Shown here in pieces: positions 6,340-14,908 of a stretch of DNA of 28,288 nt (the first letter of the stretch is position 1; each line of letters opens with the position of its first letter). The DNA comes from Planctomycetota bacterium (lineage in GTDB: Bacteria > Planctomycetota > Phycisphaerae > WQYP01). Both the position numbers and the translations under genes were made by a program. The stretch lies in assembly GCA_021799715.1 (NCBI GenBank), contig JAJYZY010000012.1:1-28288 (forward strand), written 5' to 3'. Below the pieces are notes generated by a model. That model searched no databases. It worked only from the letters and a program-made list of their open reading frames with translations, and was not told the origin of the DNA.

Positions 6340-8040
6340 CGCTCGTCGTAAAATTCGCGGTGCCAGCAACAACGCCCCGGCCACCAGGGCAATGGCCAGT
6401 ATCAGCCCCGCGCCCGGTTCCGGCGCATCAACAAGGTTTAGCGTGCTGACACTGTATGCCGGCATGGTGTAGGTAAACGATGTCGGATTGGTAATCGCCA
6501 TATCTCCGGCGAATACGGGGGCGGGACCACTGCTTGTTAACTGATAAATTTCCGCTTTATCAAATGCCTGGCTGTGATCCAACTGAATGGTAACGGTGAT
6601 CGCGCCGGCTGTTTTATTGATGGCGATGACGACCATGTGCGAAGGATCACTGGAATCCAGACTGGCATAAACGGATGTATCCGCCACATCGCTGGTATTG
6701 GCGGATATGGATGTATCGCCGAATGTCGCTCCCTGGCCGTTATAATTTCGATACATGGCGAAAGCGGCCTGGACATACGGTTCGTTGGAGGATAGCGGCC
6801 ATTGGTTCGCCGAATATACCCCGTATTTGCCGAATATCCCCAATACATCCGCTTCCGCAATGGCACCGGAAATATCCGCTCCACCGCCATAGTTGTACTC
6901 GCTGATGGAGAGCTTGGTTCCGGGATTGTTGGCGTTGATCTCACTTTGAATTGTCGGCAACAGATCAATGGCTTTGCCGCCGAGGCTTTGTGTAATCCAA
7001 CTCGTTTCAACATAGGTGGGATCCCACAGAGACCGTGGAGCCTGCAAACGTGCCGCCACCACCGCCGGATCGGTGGAGCTTTCCGTGGTAATGCGCGTGC
7101 CGTCACCGGTCGCTTCCGGATACCAATGCAGATCCAGAACATTTAATAATCTTGTGCCGGCAGTCGTGCTGGCGAGATTCATTTGCGCCAGATAATACGA
7201 CAGGAAATTTCCGTATGGCTTTCCCGTGTAGGGATCAATCGCGGCGTTATCGGTTGCGGAATCCGTGGCATTCTGCAGGGTCTGGTACCCTTCCCATCCA
7301 TAACTTACCGGTCCATAAACCAGACTGTTAGGCACAATGCTTTTGATCATGGTGGAATACTGAATCGACTTCTGCAGCAACTCGGCATACGTTACCGGCG
7401 TGGGATGCACCTCGGGATGGGTGCTGGACCACAAATCAGGTTCGTTGTCCAGCTCGAAGTTAATCGGTGTTGTCGTCCCGGCTGCAAAGTCCTGTGGATA
7501 GTTGGTTTTAACCCAGTTAACGAATTGACTTTCATATACCGGATCAGTGGACATGCTTGTAACCGATGCGGGAGCGGTGGCATATTCCGGAACAAAATAG
7601 GACGAATCGGACGGAGGAGTGGTGGGGCTGGCATAGCCGGATTTCGCGGCCGATACATAGCCGGCCATCGGCACGGTCAGCAGCAGGCCCGCATTATTGG
7701 CCGCCGCATTTTGAATCCCCGGAATCATCGCCCCGCCGGGGGTTGAACCGCCGCCCAGAAACGTGTCGTTCGAATATTTGTAATCGCTTCCCGCGTTGGA
7801 GTAATTATTCGTCCAGTTGTAGGCGGTCCAGCGATTGCCGCCAAGGCGATCATACGTCAGATTTGAACCGGCAGTGATCGGTTGATTGGTACCGTAAATG
7901 TACCGGGAAATGGCCTGAACATTCTGGGTGGCGTCAATGGTGAACGTCACGCCGCTCTGGGCCTGTATCGCATGCGCCGAAACCGTGGCCGCCACCAGCG
8001 CGCAAGCGCTTAAAACATGCCGGCTGTTGATCATTTTCAT
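6319..8040 (-). CDS. Secreted GH44 endoglucanase/xyloglucanase with PEP-CTERM anchor
   Basis: A 573-residue glycoside hydrolase of family GH44, enzymes that cleave beta-1,4-glucan chains, often xyloglucan or carboxymethylcellulose. An N-terminal Sec signal peptide (about residues 1-28, ending near AHAIQAQ) is followed by the family block DRLGGNRWTAYNWTNNYSNAG at 64-84. The acid/base Glu is at 200 in FELDNEPDLW and the nucleophile Glu at 381 in SISEYNYGGG. A C-terminal beta domain follows. The end is a PEP-CTERM sorting signal: PEP at 540-542, a hydrophobic helix and an Arg-rich tail (RILRR), so the protein should be handled by an exosortase. GGAAGG lies about 10 nt before the ATG at 8040. It stands alone on its strand, convergent with the MnmE-like gene. 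Substrate choice is inferred from family only. Confidence 0.92.
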   Translation of the reverse strand: MKMINSRHVLSACALVAATVSAHAIQAQSGVTFTIDATQNVQAISRYIYGTNQPITAGSNLTYDRLGGNRWTAYNWTNNYSNAGSDYKYSNDTFLGGGSTPGGAMIPGIQNAAANNAGLLLTVPMAGYVSAAKSGYASPTTPPSDSSYFVPEYATAPASVTSMSTDPVYESQFVNWVKTNYPQDFAAGTTTPINFELDNEPDLWSSTHPEVHPTPVTYAELLQKSIQYSTMIKSIVPNSLVYGPVSYGWEGYQTLQNATDSATDNAAIDPYTGKPYGNFLSYYLAQMNLASTTAGTRLLNVLDLHWYPEATGDGTRITTESSTDPAVVAARLQAPRSLWDPTYVETSWITQSLGGKAIDLLPTIQSEINANNPGTKLSISEYNYGGGADISGAIAEADVLGIFGKYGVYSANQWPLSSNEPYVQAAFAMYRNYNGQGATFGDTSISANTSDVADTSVYASLDSSDPSHMVVIAINKTAGAITVTIQLDHSQAFDKAEIYQLTSSGPAPVFAGDMAITNPTSFTYTMPAYSVSTLNLVDAPEPGAGLILAIALVAGALLLAPRILRRAPLRESA

Positions 8041-8599
8041 GGGGAATAACCTTCCGACTTCGGCTCACATTGGCGCGTTGGCATGATCGTGGCGCGATCA
8101 CACCATTGCCAAAGCGGCCGCGGGTCCAACGGCGAACTTTCCTGGAGCGCCCATTAATCGCCGTGGGAACAGCGTAACACGCCCGCTAATGGGAATCAAT
8201 AAAAATACTGTGTGTTTTTCCACTTATTGGGACTCATAACCTTGTACCGGCGTAAATGACACACGACGGCAAAAAAAGGTGCGTCTCCATGGCCGCTGCC
8301 ATTCCGTACGATTGGTTGCAATGCCGTCGAAATTTTCGATTTGGCGGTCGCAGGAATGGCCCCTGACAAGTCAGGTATCCCCCCTCAATAACCGTCGGAC
8401 CGTCCATGCGTTAGCAATGCGGCGTAAAGCCGGTGTTCCCACGACGTCGCCCGGTACGGCGGACAAATCCACCAACCGCAAATTGCATCCCACCGCGGTA
8501 TGCGTTATCAGCTCAACGCGGAAGTGTTGCGTGTTCGCGACAATGGCATTGGTTCGCCCGGTTTTACCTCACCCGCCGGCGCTTGGTTCCATTGCCAAA
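8041..8599. other. Intergenic gap between GH44 and ileS, rich in inverted repeats
   Basis: No convincing gene in 559 bases. The open frames here have no family features and overlap the ileS end. Visible structure: a nested inverted repeat at 8078-8112 (TTGGCA, then TGATCG/CGATCA, then TTGCCAA), which lies 40-70 nt upstream of the GH44 start and may be a regulatory site; CCCATTA (8150-8156) with TAATGGG (8187-8193); a related copy of the dispersed GC-rich repeat near 8109-8130 on the minus strand; and a nested hairpin block at 8298-8375 listed separately. Confidence 0.4.
8298..8375. other. Nested hairpin block 3' of ileS
   Basis: GCCATTCC (8298-8305) pairs perfectly with GGAATGGC (8353-8360). 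Inside it lies the near-palindrome TCGAAATTTTCGA with flanking GCC/GGC. Immediately after comes CCTGAC-aa-GTCAGG (8362-8375). There is no T-run. It may be a structured RNA, a weak terminator of ileS, or chance. Confidence 0.3.
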
Positions 8600-11503
8600 C
8601 TACTGGTTTTGCGATCCCGCCAATGCCTTTACCACTGCCGCATCCCGCGCGGATAAATCCGGATATTCCGGGTTGCTGCCAACATCCGGGCGGCGCTTCC
8701 ATGAGCGGGCGCAACTCGGATATTTTTCCCGCGTGTCAACGATTTCAAAAGCCAATTGTTCGCCGGTAATAATCCGGTGATAGCCCGCTCCCAGTACATC
8801 TTCGATCTCCGGTCCATAGTATTTCATCACTGCCGCCAGCGGATGATCCGCCGGCACACTGATAACCGCTTCGCTGTCCAGGGCATTTCCCAGACCGCTG
8901 GATTTTTTCAGCACATCGAGTTGTTTCAGGCCATCCTGCGCCAATGGCATCAGGGTGTCCCAACGCTCCAGCAGTTCCGCGGGCGGCATTTCCGGCGGAG
9001 CGGTGAATTCATGGCTGTGGATGCAACTGCCGAACATTCCATTGAGTCCCGGCAAATCCCGCGTGATCTGGCAGACTTCATCCGCAGTAAAGACCAGTAT
9101 CGGGGCGCAAAGCTCCACCAGGTACAGCAGCAACTTCGCGCAGACGCTTTGTGACGCCCGTCGCCGCGGGGCGTCCGGGAGTTCACAATAGAGGCGATCC
9201 TTAATCGCCTTGGCATAAACGGTGGAAATATCCACGTTACAGAAATCATACAAAGCGCGGAACACTTTATGAAATTCATACTGGTTAAATGCAGAATGAA
9301 CGTCGCGGGTTATCTTCGATAGCCGTCCGAGCATCCAGGTGTCAATGCTGTGCGGGGCGGGAGTTGTCTGGTGTTTAACTACCTCAAAATCATATAAATT
9401 GCCCAGCAGATAGCGGATGGTATTGCGGATTTTGCGATACGCATCGCTGGTGCGTTCCAGCAACTCCCTGGAGCACGGCATATCGTCCTGATAATCCACA
9501 CTGGCCACCCACAGCCGCAATACATCGGCACCATTTTGCTTAAGGGCATCGGAAACTTTGATGTCATTGCCCTGGCTTTTTGACATTTTATGGCCGTGGC
9601 CGTCCACAATAAATCCATGCGTGAGAATCTGTTGAAATGGCGGTGCATCGCGATATCCCGCGGCTTCCAGAAGTGACGCCTGAAACCATCCGCGGTGTTG
9701 ATCCGACCCTTCCAGATACATATTCGCCGGATACCCCAGTTCCGGATGCGTGGCTTCCAGAACCGCATGATGAGACGCTCCGGATTCAAACCAGACATCC
9801 AGAATATCATTGCCTTTGCGCAGGTCACGGGTTGTAAAGCTATGGCTGATCCGGGTGGTTCCTTCGGCGGTCAGGGCGGTATCCACCCACTCGGCGGTGC
9901 CCAGAATTTGCTCCGGCGTATGCGCATACCAGCAATCAGCGCCATGTTCGCGCACATATTCCGCGACACGCCGAACCGATTTTTCCGTCAGCAGAATCTC
10001 GCCATCGGCGGTGAAAAACGCCGGGATCGGCACGCCCCATGAGCGTTGCCTGGAAATACACCAGTCGGGCCTGGTTTCCAGCATGCCGGCAATGCGATTT
10101 TTTCCCCATGCGGGAATCCATTGCACCTGATCAATAAAGCTTTTCGCGTTTTGCAGAAGCGGGCTGCTTCCACTGGCGCGGACAAACCATTGTTCGGTAG
10201 CGCGCAAAATCGTGGCCTTGCGGCAGCGCCAGCAATGGGGGTAGCTGTGCTCAATTTCCTGACGGTGAAATAACAGGCCTGTTTCCGCCAGCCGCTGCAC
10301 GACCAATTCATTGGACTGCCAGATGCTTTGCCCCCGCAGAAAATCCGGCGCGCTTTGGTCATATCGACCATCGGCAAGGACCGGGCAGTAGACTTCCAGA
10401 CCGGCCCTGCGACCCGTTTGATAATCCTCCGTGCCGTGGCCGGGGGCAATATGCACCATGCCTGTTCCATCATCGAGCGTGACATATTCCGCGGGAATAA
10501 TCCATTGCATGCGCGCGGCGTCCAATGGGTGGCGGTACGCGATGCCCGCGGCAATAAGTTCTGCTCCACTGATGGTGTCGGAAATTCTGTAATGCGCAAT
10601 GCCCGCTTGCAGCATGGCCGCCGGAATGCGTTTGGCCGCCAGGATCAACACCTGCGGGCCATTGTGTTCGTAGGCCGCCACCGCGTATTGATGTTCCGGA
10701 TGCACCGCGACCGCCCGATTGGCGGGAATGGTCCAGGGAGTGGTGGTCCAGATCAGCAAATGCGCCTCGGCGGGCTTGGTTCCCCAGGCCGCCGGCCAGG
10801 AGCCGGTGCCCAAGTCCATGGCAAATTTAACAAATATGGAGGTATCTTTTCTGCTGGAATATTCCAGTTCGGCTTCGGCCAGGGCGGTTTGATCAAACGT
10901 GCACCAGTGCACGGGCTTGCGCTGCCTAAAGACCAGTTCGCGCTGCAGCAGATTTGCCAGCACCTCCAGCACTCCGCCTTCATACGCTGGATCAAGCGTG
11001 AGATACGGCTTGTCAAACTGCCCCAGAATTCCCAGCCGTTCAAAGGAATCAGACTGCAATTTGACATACTTCATTGCGTAATCGCGGCACCTCCGGCGAA
11101 TTTCCGCGGCGGATAATTCGCGCATTTTCGGCCCCAGTTCCTTCTGAATGGCGCTTTCAATCGGCAGGCCGTGGCAATCCCAGCCGGGAACATACGGCGC
11201 ATCATGCCCCTGCATGGTGCGGTACTTGACAATCATATCCTTGAGAACTTTGTTGATCAGGTGGCCCATGTGAATATCGCCATTGGCGTATGGGGGGCCA
11301 TCGTGCAGCACCCACTTGCCCCGCGCATGCCGACGCTCCCGAATGCGCCGATACAGATTTTCGGTTTGCCAGCGTGCCAGAATTCCCGGCTCGCGCTGGG
11401 TTAAATTGGCCTTCATATCAAAGCCGGTTTTGGGCAGATTCAGCGTGGTACGATAATCCGCGGCGGGTTTGGGCGACACATCGGGTGATTGTTCTGTTGT
11501 CAT
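8600..11503 (-). CDS. ileS: Isoleucyl-tRNA synthetase
   Basis: Charges tRNA-Ile with isoleucine and edits mischarged valine. The 967 residues are of normal bacterial length. The class I HIGH-type motif is at 78-81 (HMGH in PPYANGDIHMGH). The CP1 editing domain shows TTTPWTIPANRAVAVHP and DGTGMVHIAPGHGTEDYQTG. KMSKS is at 639-643, followed by the helical anticodon domain. The C-terminal zinc finger, usually CxRCW...LCxRC, reads CARSW...LSARD here, with Cys at 931 but Ser 934, Ser 951 and Asp 954, so three of four ligands are lost although the spacing and surroundings (RRPDVGSNPEYPDL) remain. The ATG at 11503 has a weak AGG-type site upstream. It is a single gene with no partner on its strand. 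Confidence 0.96.
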   Translation of the reverse strand: MTTEQSPDVSPKPAADYRTTLNLPKTGFDMKANLTQREPGILARWQTENLYRRIRERRHARGKWVLHDGPPYANGDIHMGHLINKVLKDMIVKYRTMQGHDAPYVPGWDCHGLPIESAIQKELGPKMRELSAAEIRRRCRDYAMKYVKLQSDSFERLGILGQFDKPYLTLDPAYEGGVLEVLANLLQRELVFRQRKPVHWCTFDQTALAEAELEYSSRKDTSIFVKFAMDLGTGSWPAAWGTKPAEAHLLIWTTTPWTIPANRAVAVHPEHQYAVAAYEHNGPQVLILAAKRIPAAMLQAGIAHYRISDTISGAELIAAGIAYRHPLDAARMQWIIPAEYVTLDDGTGMVHIAPGHGTEDYQTGRRAGLEVYCPVLADGRYDQSAPDFLRGQSIWQSNELVVQRLAETGLLFHRQEIEHSYPHCWRCRKATILRATEQWFVRASGSSPLLQNAKSFIDQVQWIPAWGKNRIAGMLETRPDWCISRQRSWGVPIPAFFTADGEILLTEKSVRRVAEYVREHGADCWYAHTPEQILGTAEWVDTALTAEGTTRISHSFTTRDLRKGNDILDVWFESGASHHAVLEATHPELGYPANMYLEGSDQHRGWFQASLLEAAGYRDAPPFQQILTHGFIVDGHGHKMSKSQGNDIKVSDALKQNGADVLRLWVASVDYQDDMPCSRELLERTSDAYRKIRNTIRYLLGNLYDFEVVKHQTTPAPHSIDTWMLGRLSKITRDVHSAFNQYEFHKVFRALYDFCNVDISTVYAKAIKDRLYCELPDAPRRRASQSVCAKLLLYLVELCAPILVFTADEVCQITRDLPGLNGMFGSCIHSHEFTAPPEMPPAELLERWDTLMPLAQDGLKQLDVLKKSSGLGNALDSEAVISVPADHPLAAVMKYYGPEIEDVLGAGYHRIITGEQLAFEIVDTREKYPSCARSWKRRPDVGSNPEYPDLSARDAAVVKALAGSQNQ

Positions 11504-11665
11504 GGGACTCGTTTCAACCTAATTCGGGAAAACATCCAGCCACGCGATTTTCCGGCCGCCGTGGCAAAACCCATAATATACCCCTAAAACCGGCCTGGTG
11601 AAAAGGCGGCCCCCGGCGGATGTGGCAACGATCCGGGCATAAATTCCGTTATTATGCTTCAGGCA

Positions 11666-11693
11666 TTGACATATTTCCCTAAAACTTTACAAT
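11666..11693 (+). promoter_or_regulatory. Promoter of the rplM-rpsI operon
   Basis: A perfect TTGACA (11666-11671) and TACAAT (11688-11693) are separated by 16 nt, the best sigma-70-type promoter in the window. Transcription would start near 11700 and leave a leader of about 90 nt before rplM. The leader holds a small CGGG/CCCG stem and could take part in ribosomal protein feedback, but that is not shown. Confidence 0.75.
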
Positions 11694-11790
11694 TTGAAGT
11701 TTTCGGGCATGGCGGAAACCCGGGGTACTGTATGTGAGAATCCCAGCCGGCACCGAGTGATGAGTAGTATTTTCTATTATTGAGTGGACT

Positions 11791-12270
11791 ATGACAACAA
11801 CAGCCAATCCAACCCGTCATCGCATCGCCAAGTCGGCGGGCCGTACAACCCTGGCCCGCGTTGGCCACACGGATAATCGCTGGTACATTGTTGATGCCGC
11901 CGATCAAACCCTCGGACGCCTGGCCAGCAAAGTCGCCACCCACCTGATGGGTAAGCATAAACCCACCTATACGCCAACCGTGGATGTCGGCGATTACATT
12001 ATTGTCATCAATACCAGCAAAATTAAGGTGTCGGGCCGCAAGATGGATCAACGCGAATATGATTATTACACCTATTATCCCGGCGGCCACAAGGTCAAGC
12101 CATTGCGGGATTTGCTCAATCGGCACCCGGAAACCGTTTTTGAACTGGCCGTGCGCCGCATGCTTCCCAAGACCACCATGGGCGTAAAAATGTTCACCAA
12201 ACTCAAATGCTTTAAAGATGATAAACATCCGCACGCGGCGCAACGGCCCGAAGTGCTTAAGTTTTCATGA
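11791..12270 (+). CDS. rplM: 50S ribosomal protein L13
   Basis: An early-assembling large-subunit protein. The 159 residues show the family pattern: RWYIVDAADQTLGRLASKVA, LMGKHKPTYTPTVDVGDYII, VINTSKIKVSGRKMDQREYD, YYPGG and AVRRMLPKTTMG near the C-terminal end. An N-terminal extension of about 20 residues precedes the core (family usually 140-150). A weak GAGTGG site precedes the ATG. It is the first gene of the usual rplM-rpsI pair, with 61 bases between the two, and follows a strong promoter. Confidence 0.97.
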   Translation: MTTTANPTRHRIAKSAGRTTLARVGHTDNRWYIVDAADQTLGRLASKVATHLMGKHKPTYTPTVDVGDYIIVINTSKIKVSGRKMDQREYDYYTYYPGGHKVKPLRDLLNRHPETVFELAVRRMLPKTTMGVKMFTKLKCFKDDKHPHAAQRPEVLKFS

Positions 12271-12331
12271 TTTGACTTATTGAAACCATCCCCGGTGTGC
12301 CGGGGTAACATAAAGGCAGAGGCAAATAGAA

Positions 12332-12787
12332 ATGACTGAAACCACATCACCATCTGCGACACCGGCCGCAAAGGCCCGTGGCGTTATCACCGCCGGCGGC
12401 AGAACCTATTATCTTGGCACAGGCCGACGGAAGAAGTCCGTGGCGCGTGTTCGGCTTGTGGCCGGACAAGGTAAGTTCATTGTCAATGATCGCCCATTGG
12501 AGTCCTTTTTCACCGAATCACGCGATCGCACGATGGTCAACGCCCCATTGGTATCAGCTAATTTGGCCGGCTCGATGGATGTATTGGTGAATGTCCATGG
12601 CGGTGGCCATACCGGTCAGTCGGGAGCCATCTTACAGGGACTGGGACGGGCGCTGACAATTTATGACGCCACCTTGCGCAAGTCGATGCAGGATGGCGGA
12701 TTCCTCACCCGTGACAGCCGCATGAAGGAACGTAAGAAGTACGGCCTGCGTGGTGCGCGTAGAGCGTATCAGTTCAGCAAACGCTGA
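12332..12787 (+). CDS. rpsI: 30S ribosomal protein S9
   Basis: A small-subunit protein whose C-terminal tail reaches the P-site tRNA. The 151 residues have a variable N-terminal extension of about 25 residues, then YLGTGRRKKSVARVRLV, VNVHGGGHTGQSGAILQGLG and the conserved end KKYGLRGARRAYQFSKR with the terminal SKR that contacts tRNA. AGAGG lies about 10 nt before the ATG. It is the second gene of the operon, and an intrinsic terminator follows 137 nt after the stop. Confidence 0.97.
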   Translation: MTETTSPSATPAAKARGVITAGGRTYYLGTGRRKKSVARVRLVAGQGKFIVNDRPLESFFTESRDRTMVNAPLVSANLAGSMDVLVNVHGGGHTGQSGAILQGLGRALTIYDATLRKSMQDGGFLTRDSRMKERKKYGLRGARRAYQFSKR

Positions 12788-12828
12788 TGGCTTGTACGAA
12801 AACACCGCCGCTGGATTTATCCAAACGC

Positions 12829-12867
12829 GTGGTGGGAACATGCGGCCGATTGGCTGGTGCGGCAATG
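12829..12867 (+). repeat. Dispersed GC-rich repeat, copy B
   Basis: This stretch matches copy A (4852-4890) at 31 of 39 positions without gaps; the shared run includes GCGGCCG and TTGGCTGG. It lies 41 nt after the rpsI stop and before the terminator, so it would be part of the operon's 3' untranslated RNA. Confidence 0.5.
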
Positions 12868-12923
12868 GGATTTCCCAAGTTCATTACGCAAAATCCATAA
12901 GTTTGGCGCGTCGAAAAAAAAGC

Positions 12924-12957
12924 AAAAAGCCGGAAGCTGGTCTTCCGGCTTTTTTTT
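12924..12957 (+). terminator. Intrinsic terminator of rplM-rpsI
   Basis: A perfect stem GCCGGAAG (12929-12936) with CTTCCGGC (12942-12949), a 5-nt loop (CTGGT) and a run of eight T at 12950-12957. An A-run before the stem pairs with the T-run, so it could also work on the other strand. Confidence 0.93.
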
Positions 12958-13187
12958 CTGGCCCAACCCGCCGCATGACAATCGATGCCACTGGCCTGAT
13001 CATTTTTTCCGCTTGGGGCATGTGTAAAATCGAATTCATCCGAATCACTTTGCCGCGCCGCGCCAAGCCGCGGCGGGGTAGGGGGGCATGGCAATAAAAA
13101 GCCGGAGTGTAATTTTGCGATGATGTTTATCGCGCTACGCGGCAATTTTTCTGTAACCCTCCGAATTGTTGCCGTGTCCTGTATGCA

Positions 13188-13245
13188 TCCAATGCCGAAG
13201 ACCATTGGTATTACACGATGAATCTGGTCTTCGCGCGGCATTGGA
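13188..13245 (+). promoter_or_regulatory. Strong hairpin in the leader of the GT2-methyltransferase gene
   Basis: TCCAATGCC-GAAGACCA (13188-13204) pairs with TGGTCTTC (13225-13232) and GGCATTGGA (13237-13245). This gives 17 pairs, interrupted only by a 4-nt bulge (GCGC), around a 20-nt loop. No T-run follows. It lies 59 nt before the chosen start, in a 516-base gap (12788-13303) that otherwise holds repeat copy B and the rpsI terminator. Confidence 0.5.
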
Positions 13246-13303
13246 ATTTAATGACGTTTGCGACTACATTACGCATGTACCGGCGGAGTTTCCGTGGGTG
13301 GCA

Positions 13304-14725
13304 ATGGAGGCTTGTTTGACAACCAGCTACCGCCTTTTAAGTGTGCTGATGCCCATTTACAATGAATCGCGCACGTTGCGCACCATTGTCGGTCGGGTAC
13401 TTTCCGCTCCGTGTCCGGTTCCCATTGAATTAATTTGTGTCGACGATTGCAGCCGCGATAATTCCTGGGAAATTTTGCGGGAACTTGCCGCCGCTGATCC
13501 GCGTGTCCGGATATTCCGGCACGAAAAAAACGCGGGCAAGGCGGCGGCCATTCATACGGCGGTAACCCACGTTACCGGTGACATTGTGCTGATTCAGGAT
13601 GCGGATTTGGAATACGATCCGCGCGATTTTGCGGCCCTTCTGGCCCCCATTGTTGAAGGCAAGGCTGATGCAGTCTTTGGTTCGCGATTCGCATTTTCCG
13701 GCCAGCGGCGCGTGCTGTTGTTCTGGCACGCGGTGGCCAACCGGGTTCTGACCCTGCTGACAAATATGTTTCTGGATTTGAATTTAACGGATATGGAAAC
13801 ATGTTATAAAGCCGTGCGAGCGGATATTCTCCTGCAAACCCCGTTGCGGGCCCAGCGCTTCGGCATTGAACCGGAAATCACCGCCCGCCTGGCGCAATGG
13901 GGCATCCGCATTTATGAAGTGCCCATAAGTTATCACGGGCGCACGGCCGCGGAAGGAAAAAAAATTGGCTTCAAGGATGCCATTGAGGCGTTAACCACTC
14001 TGATTCGATGCTGTTTTCTTGATACGCGCTTCACAACCAATGAGGAATATTTTCTTTTGCAGACATTTCGGCGCACGCGCCGTGTCAGCCGCTGGGATTT
14101 TGATAAGTTTCGCCCGTTTGTCGGGTCGCGCGTGCTGGAAACAGGTTGCGGCATCGGCAATTTTGCCGAGCTGCTGCTGGATCGACCGCGGCTGATCTGC
14201 GCGGACGGCACCGAGTTTTTTGTTGAAATGACGCGGCGTCGCTTCGGTCATCTGGAAAATATCCGCGTGCTGAAAGCGGATATCGGTGATCCGTCTTGCG
14301 AACTTGATTTGCGTGATGAACGCATTGACACCGTGGTGTGCCTGAACATGCTGGAACACATTGATCATGAGGCCCCGGCGCTGAAGCGTTTTTATGATCT
14401 TCTTGAGCCCGGCGGGAAACTCATTGTGATGGTGCCGGCCAATCCGGCGCTGATGAGTCCATGCGATAAGGCGCTGGGGCATCGGCGGCGGTATAGCCGC
14501 GAATCCCTGTGCGCGGTTCTGACTGAAGCCGGGTTTAAAATCAATCATGTCTCTCAGTACAACACAGTCGGTGCCTGGGCCTGGAAATTTAATAAGTGGC
14601 GCGGAAGGGCGGCATTAACGGCGCGGCAAATCAAGCTCTTCCAATGGCTGCTTCCCGTGGTTAAAGCGGTGGATGCAATGAATATTGGAAGCGGATTAAG
14701 TCTGCTGGCCGTTGGTGAAAAATAG
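13304..14725 (+). CDS. Fused GT2 glycosyltransferase and class I SAM methyltransferase
   Basis: A 473-residue two-domain protein. Residues about 10-250 form a GT-A family 2 glycosyltransferase of the polyprenyl-phosphate-sugar type: SVLMPIYNES, ICVDDCSRDNSWEIL (nucleotide-binding Asp pair), QDADLEYDP (metal site), FGSRF and DMETCYKAVRADIL. Residues about 270-470 form a Rossmann methyltransferase with VLETGCGIGNF (motif I), CADGTEFFVEM, TVVCLNMLEHIDHE and LLEPGGKLIVMVPA. No membrane segments are seen. It probably makes or modifies a surface glycan or lipid-linked sugar; substrates are unknown. The frame is open to 13166, but that region holds the strong leader hairpin, so I start at the ATG at 13304. 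A TTG at 13316 with GGAGG 5 nt before it is an alternative. Confidence 0.88.
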   Translation: MEACLTTSYRLLSVLMPIYNESRTLRTIVGRVLSAPCPVPIELICVDDCSRDNSWEILRELAAADPRVRIFRHEKNAGKAAAIHTAVTHVTGDIVLIQDADLEYDPRDFAALLAPIVEGKADAVFGSRFAFSGQRRVLLFWHAVANRVLTLLTNMFLDLNLTDMETCYKAVRADILLQTPLRAQRFGIEPEITARLAQWGIRIYEVPISYHGRTAAEGKKIGFKDAIEALTTLIRCCFLDTRFTTNEEYFLLQTFRRTRRVSRWDFDKFRPFVGSRVLETGCGIGNFAELLLDRPRLICADGTEFFVEMTRRRFGHLENIRVLKADIGDPSCELDLRDERIDTVVCLNMLEHIDHEAPALKRFYDLLEPGGKLIVMVPANPALMSPCDKALGHRRRYSRESLCAVLTEAGFKINHVSQYNTVGAWAWKFNKWRGRAALTARQIKLFQWLLPVVKAVDAMNIGSGLSLLAVGEK

Positions 14726-14762
14726 ATATGTCGTTCGGACACCCGGCGGGGGCATCGCGACG

Positions 14763-14807
14763 CTTTGGCCGCATTGCGAAATGCTTTTGAACCGCAATGA
14801 CGCAAAG
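14763..14807 (+). terminator. Weak terminator-like hairpin after the GT2 fusion gene
   Basis: CTTTG (14763-14767) and CATTGCG (14772-14778) pair with CGCAATG (14793-14799) and CAAAG (14803-14807), with a 14-nt loop and small internal mismatches. It starts 38 nt after the stop codon. There is no clear T-run. Confidence 0.35.
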
Positions 14808-14908
14808 ACTTTAACCATATTGGTCCGTTGTTGTTCGGTATCCCAGTCCACTATGGCACATAGTCCATTTCCGTTCCCCCGCGGTTGTTTAATGATGTCT
14901 GTCAATAA

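Noticed and set aside
8228..8262. tRNA-Met-like stretch (GGACTCATAACC)
   Set aside because: It looks like an anticodon arm, but no TTCGA-type T arm, acceptor stem or CCA end can be built around it.
8279..8780. Two overlapping plus-strand frames (125 and 115 codons) at the ileS end
   Set aside because: They use different frames of the same bases, overlap the ileS 3' end, and show no motif or ribosome binding site. Treated as non-coding.
10328..11116. 262-codon open frame antisense to ileS
   Set aside because: It lies wholly inside the well-supported ileS gene, has no family motifs and no ribosome binding site. Long shadow frames are common in this GC-rich codon usage.
11659..12243. 194-codon minus-strand frame antisense to rplM
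   Set aside because: It is the complement of a clear ribosomal protein gene and crosses its promoter.
12750..13097. 115-codon plus-strand frame after rpsI
   Set aside because: It starts inside rpsI and reads straight through the intrinsic terminator hairpin, which explains the low-complexity lysine stretch.
13166..13303. N-terminal extension of the GT2 fusion
   Set aside because: The frame is open, but the bases form a 17-bp hairpin, and the glycosyltransferase fold begins only after the ATG at 13304.
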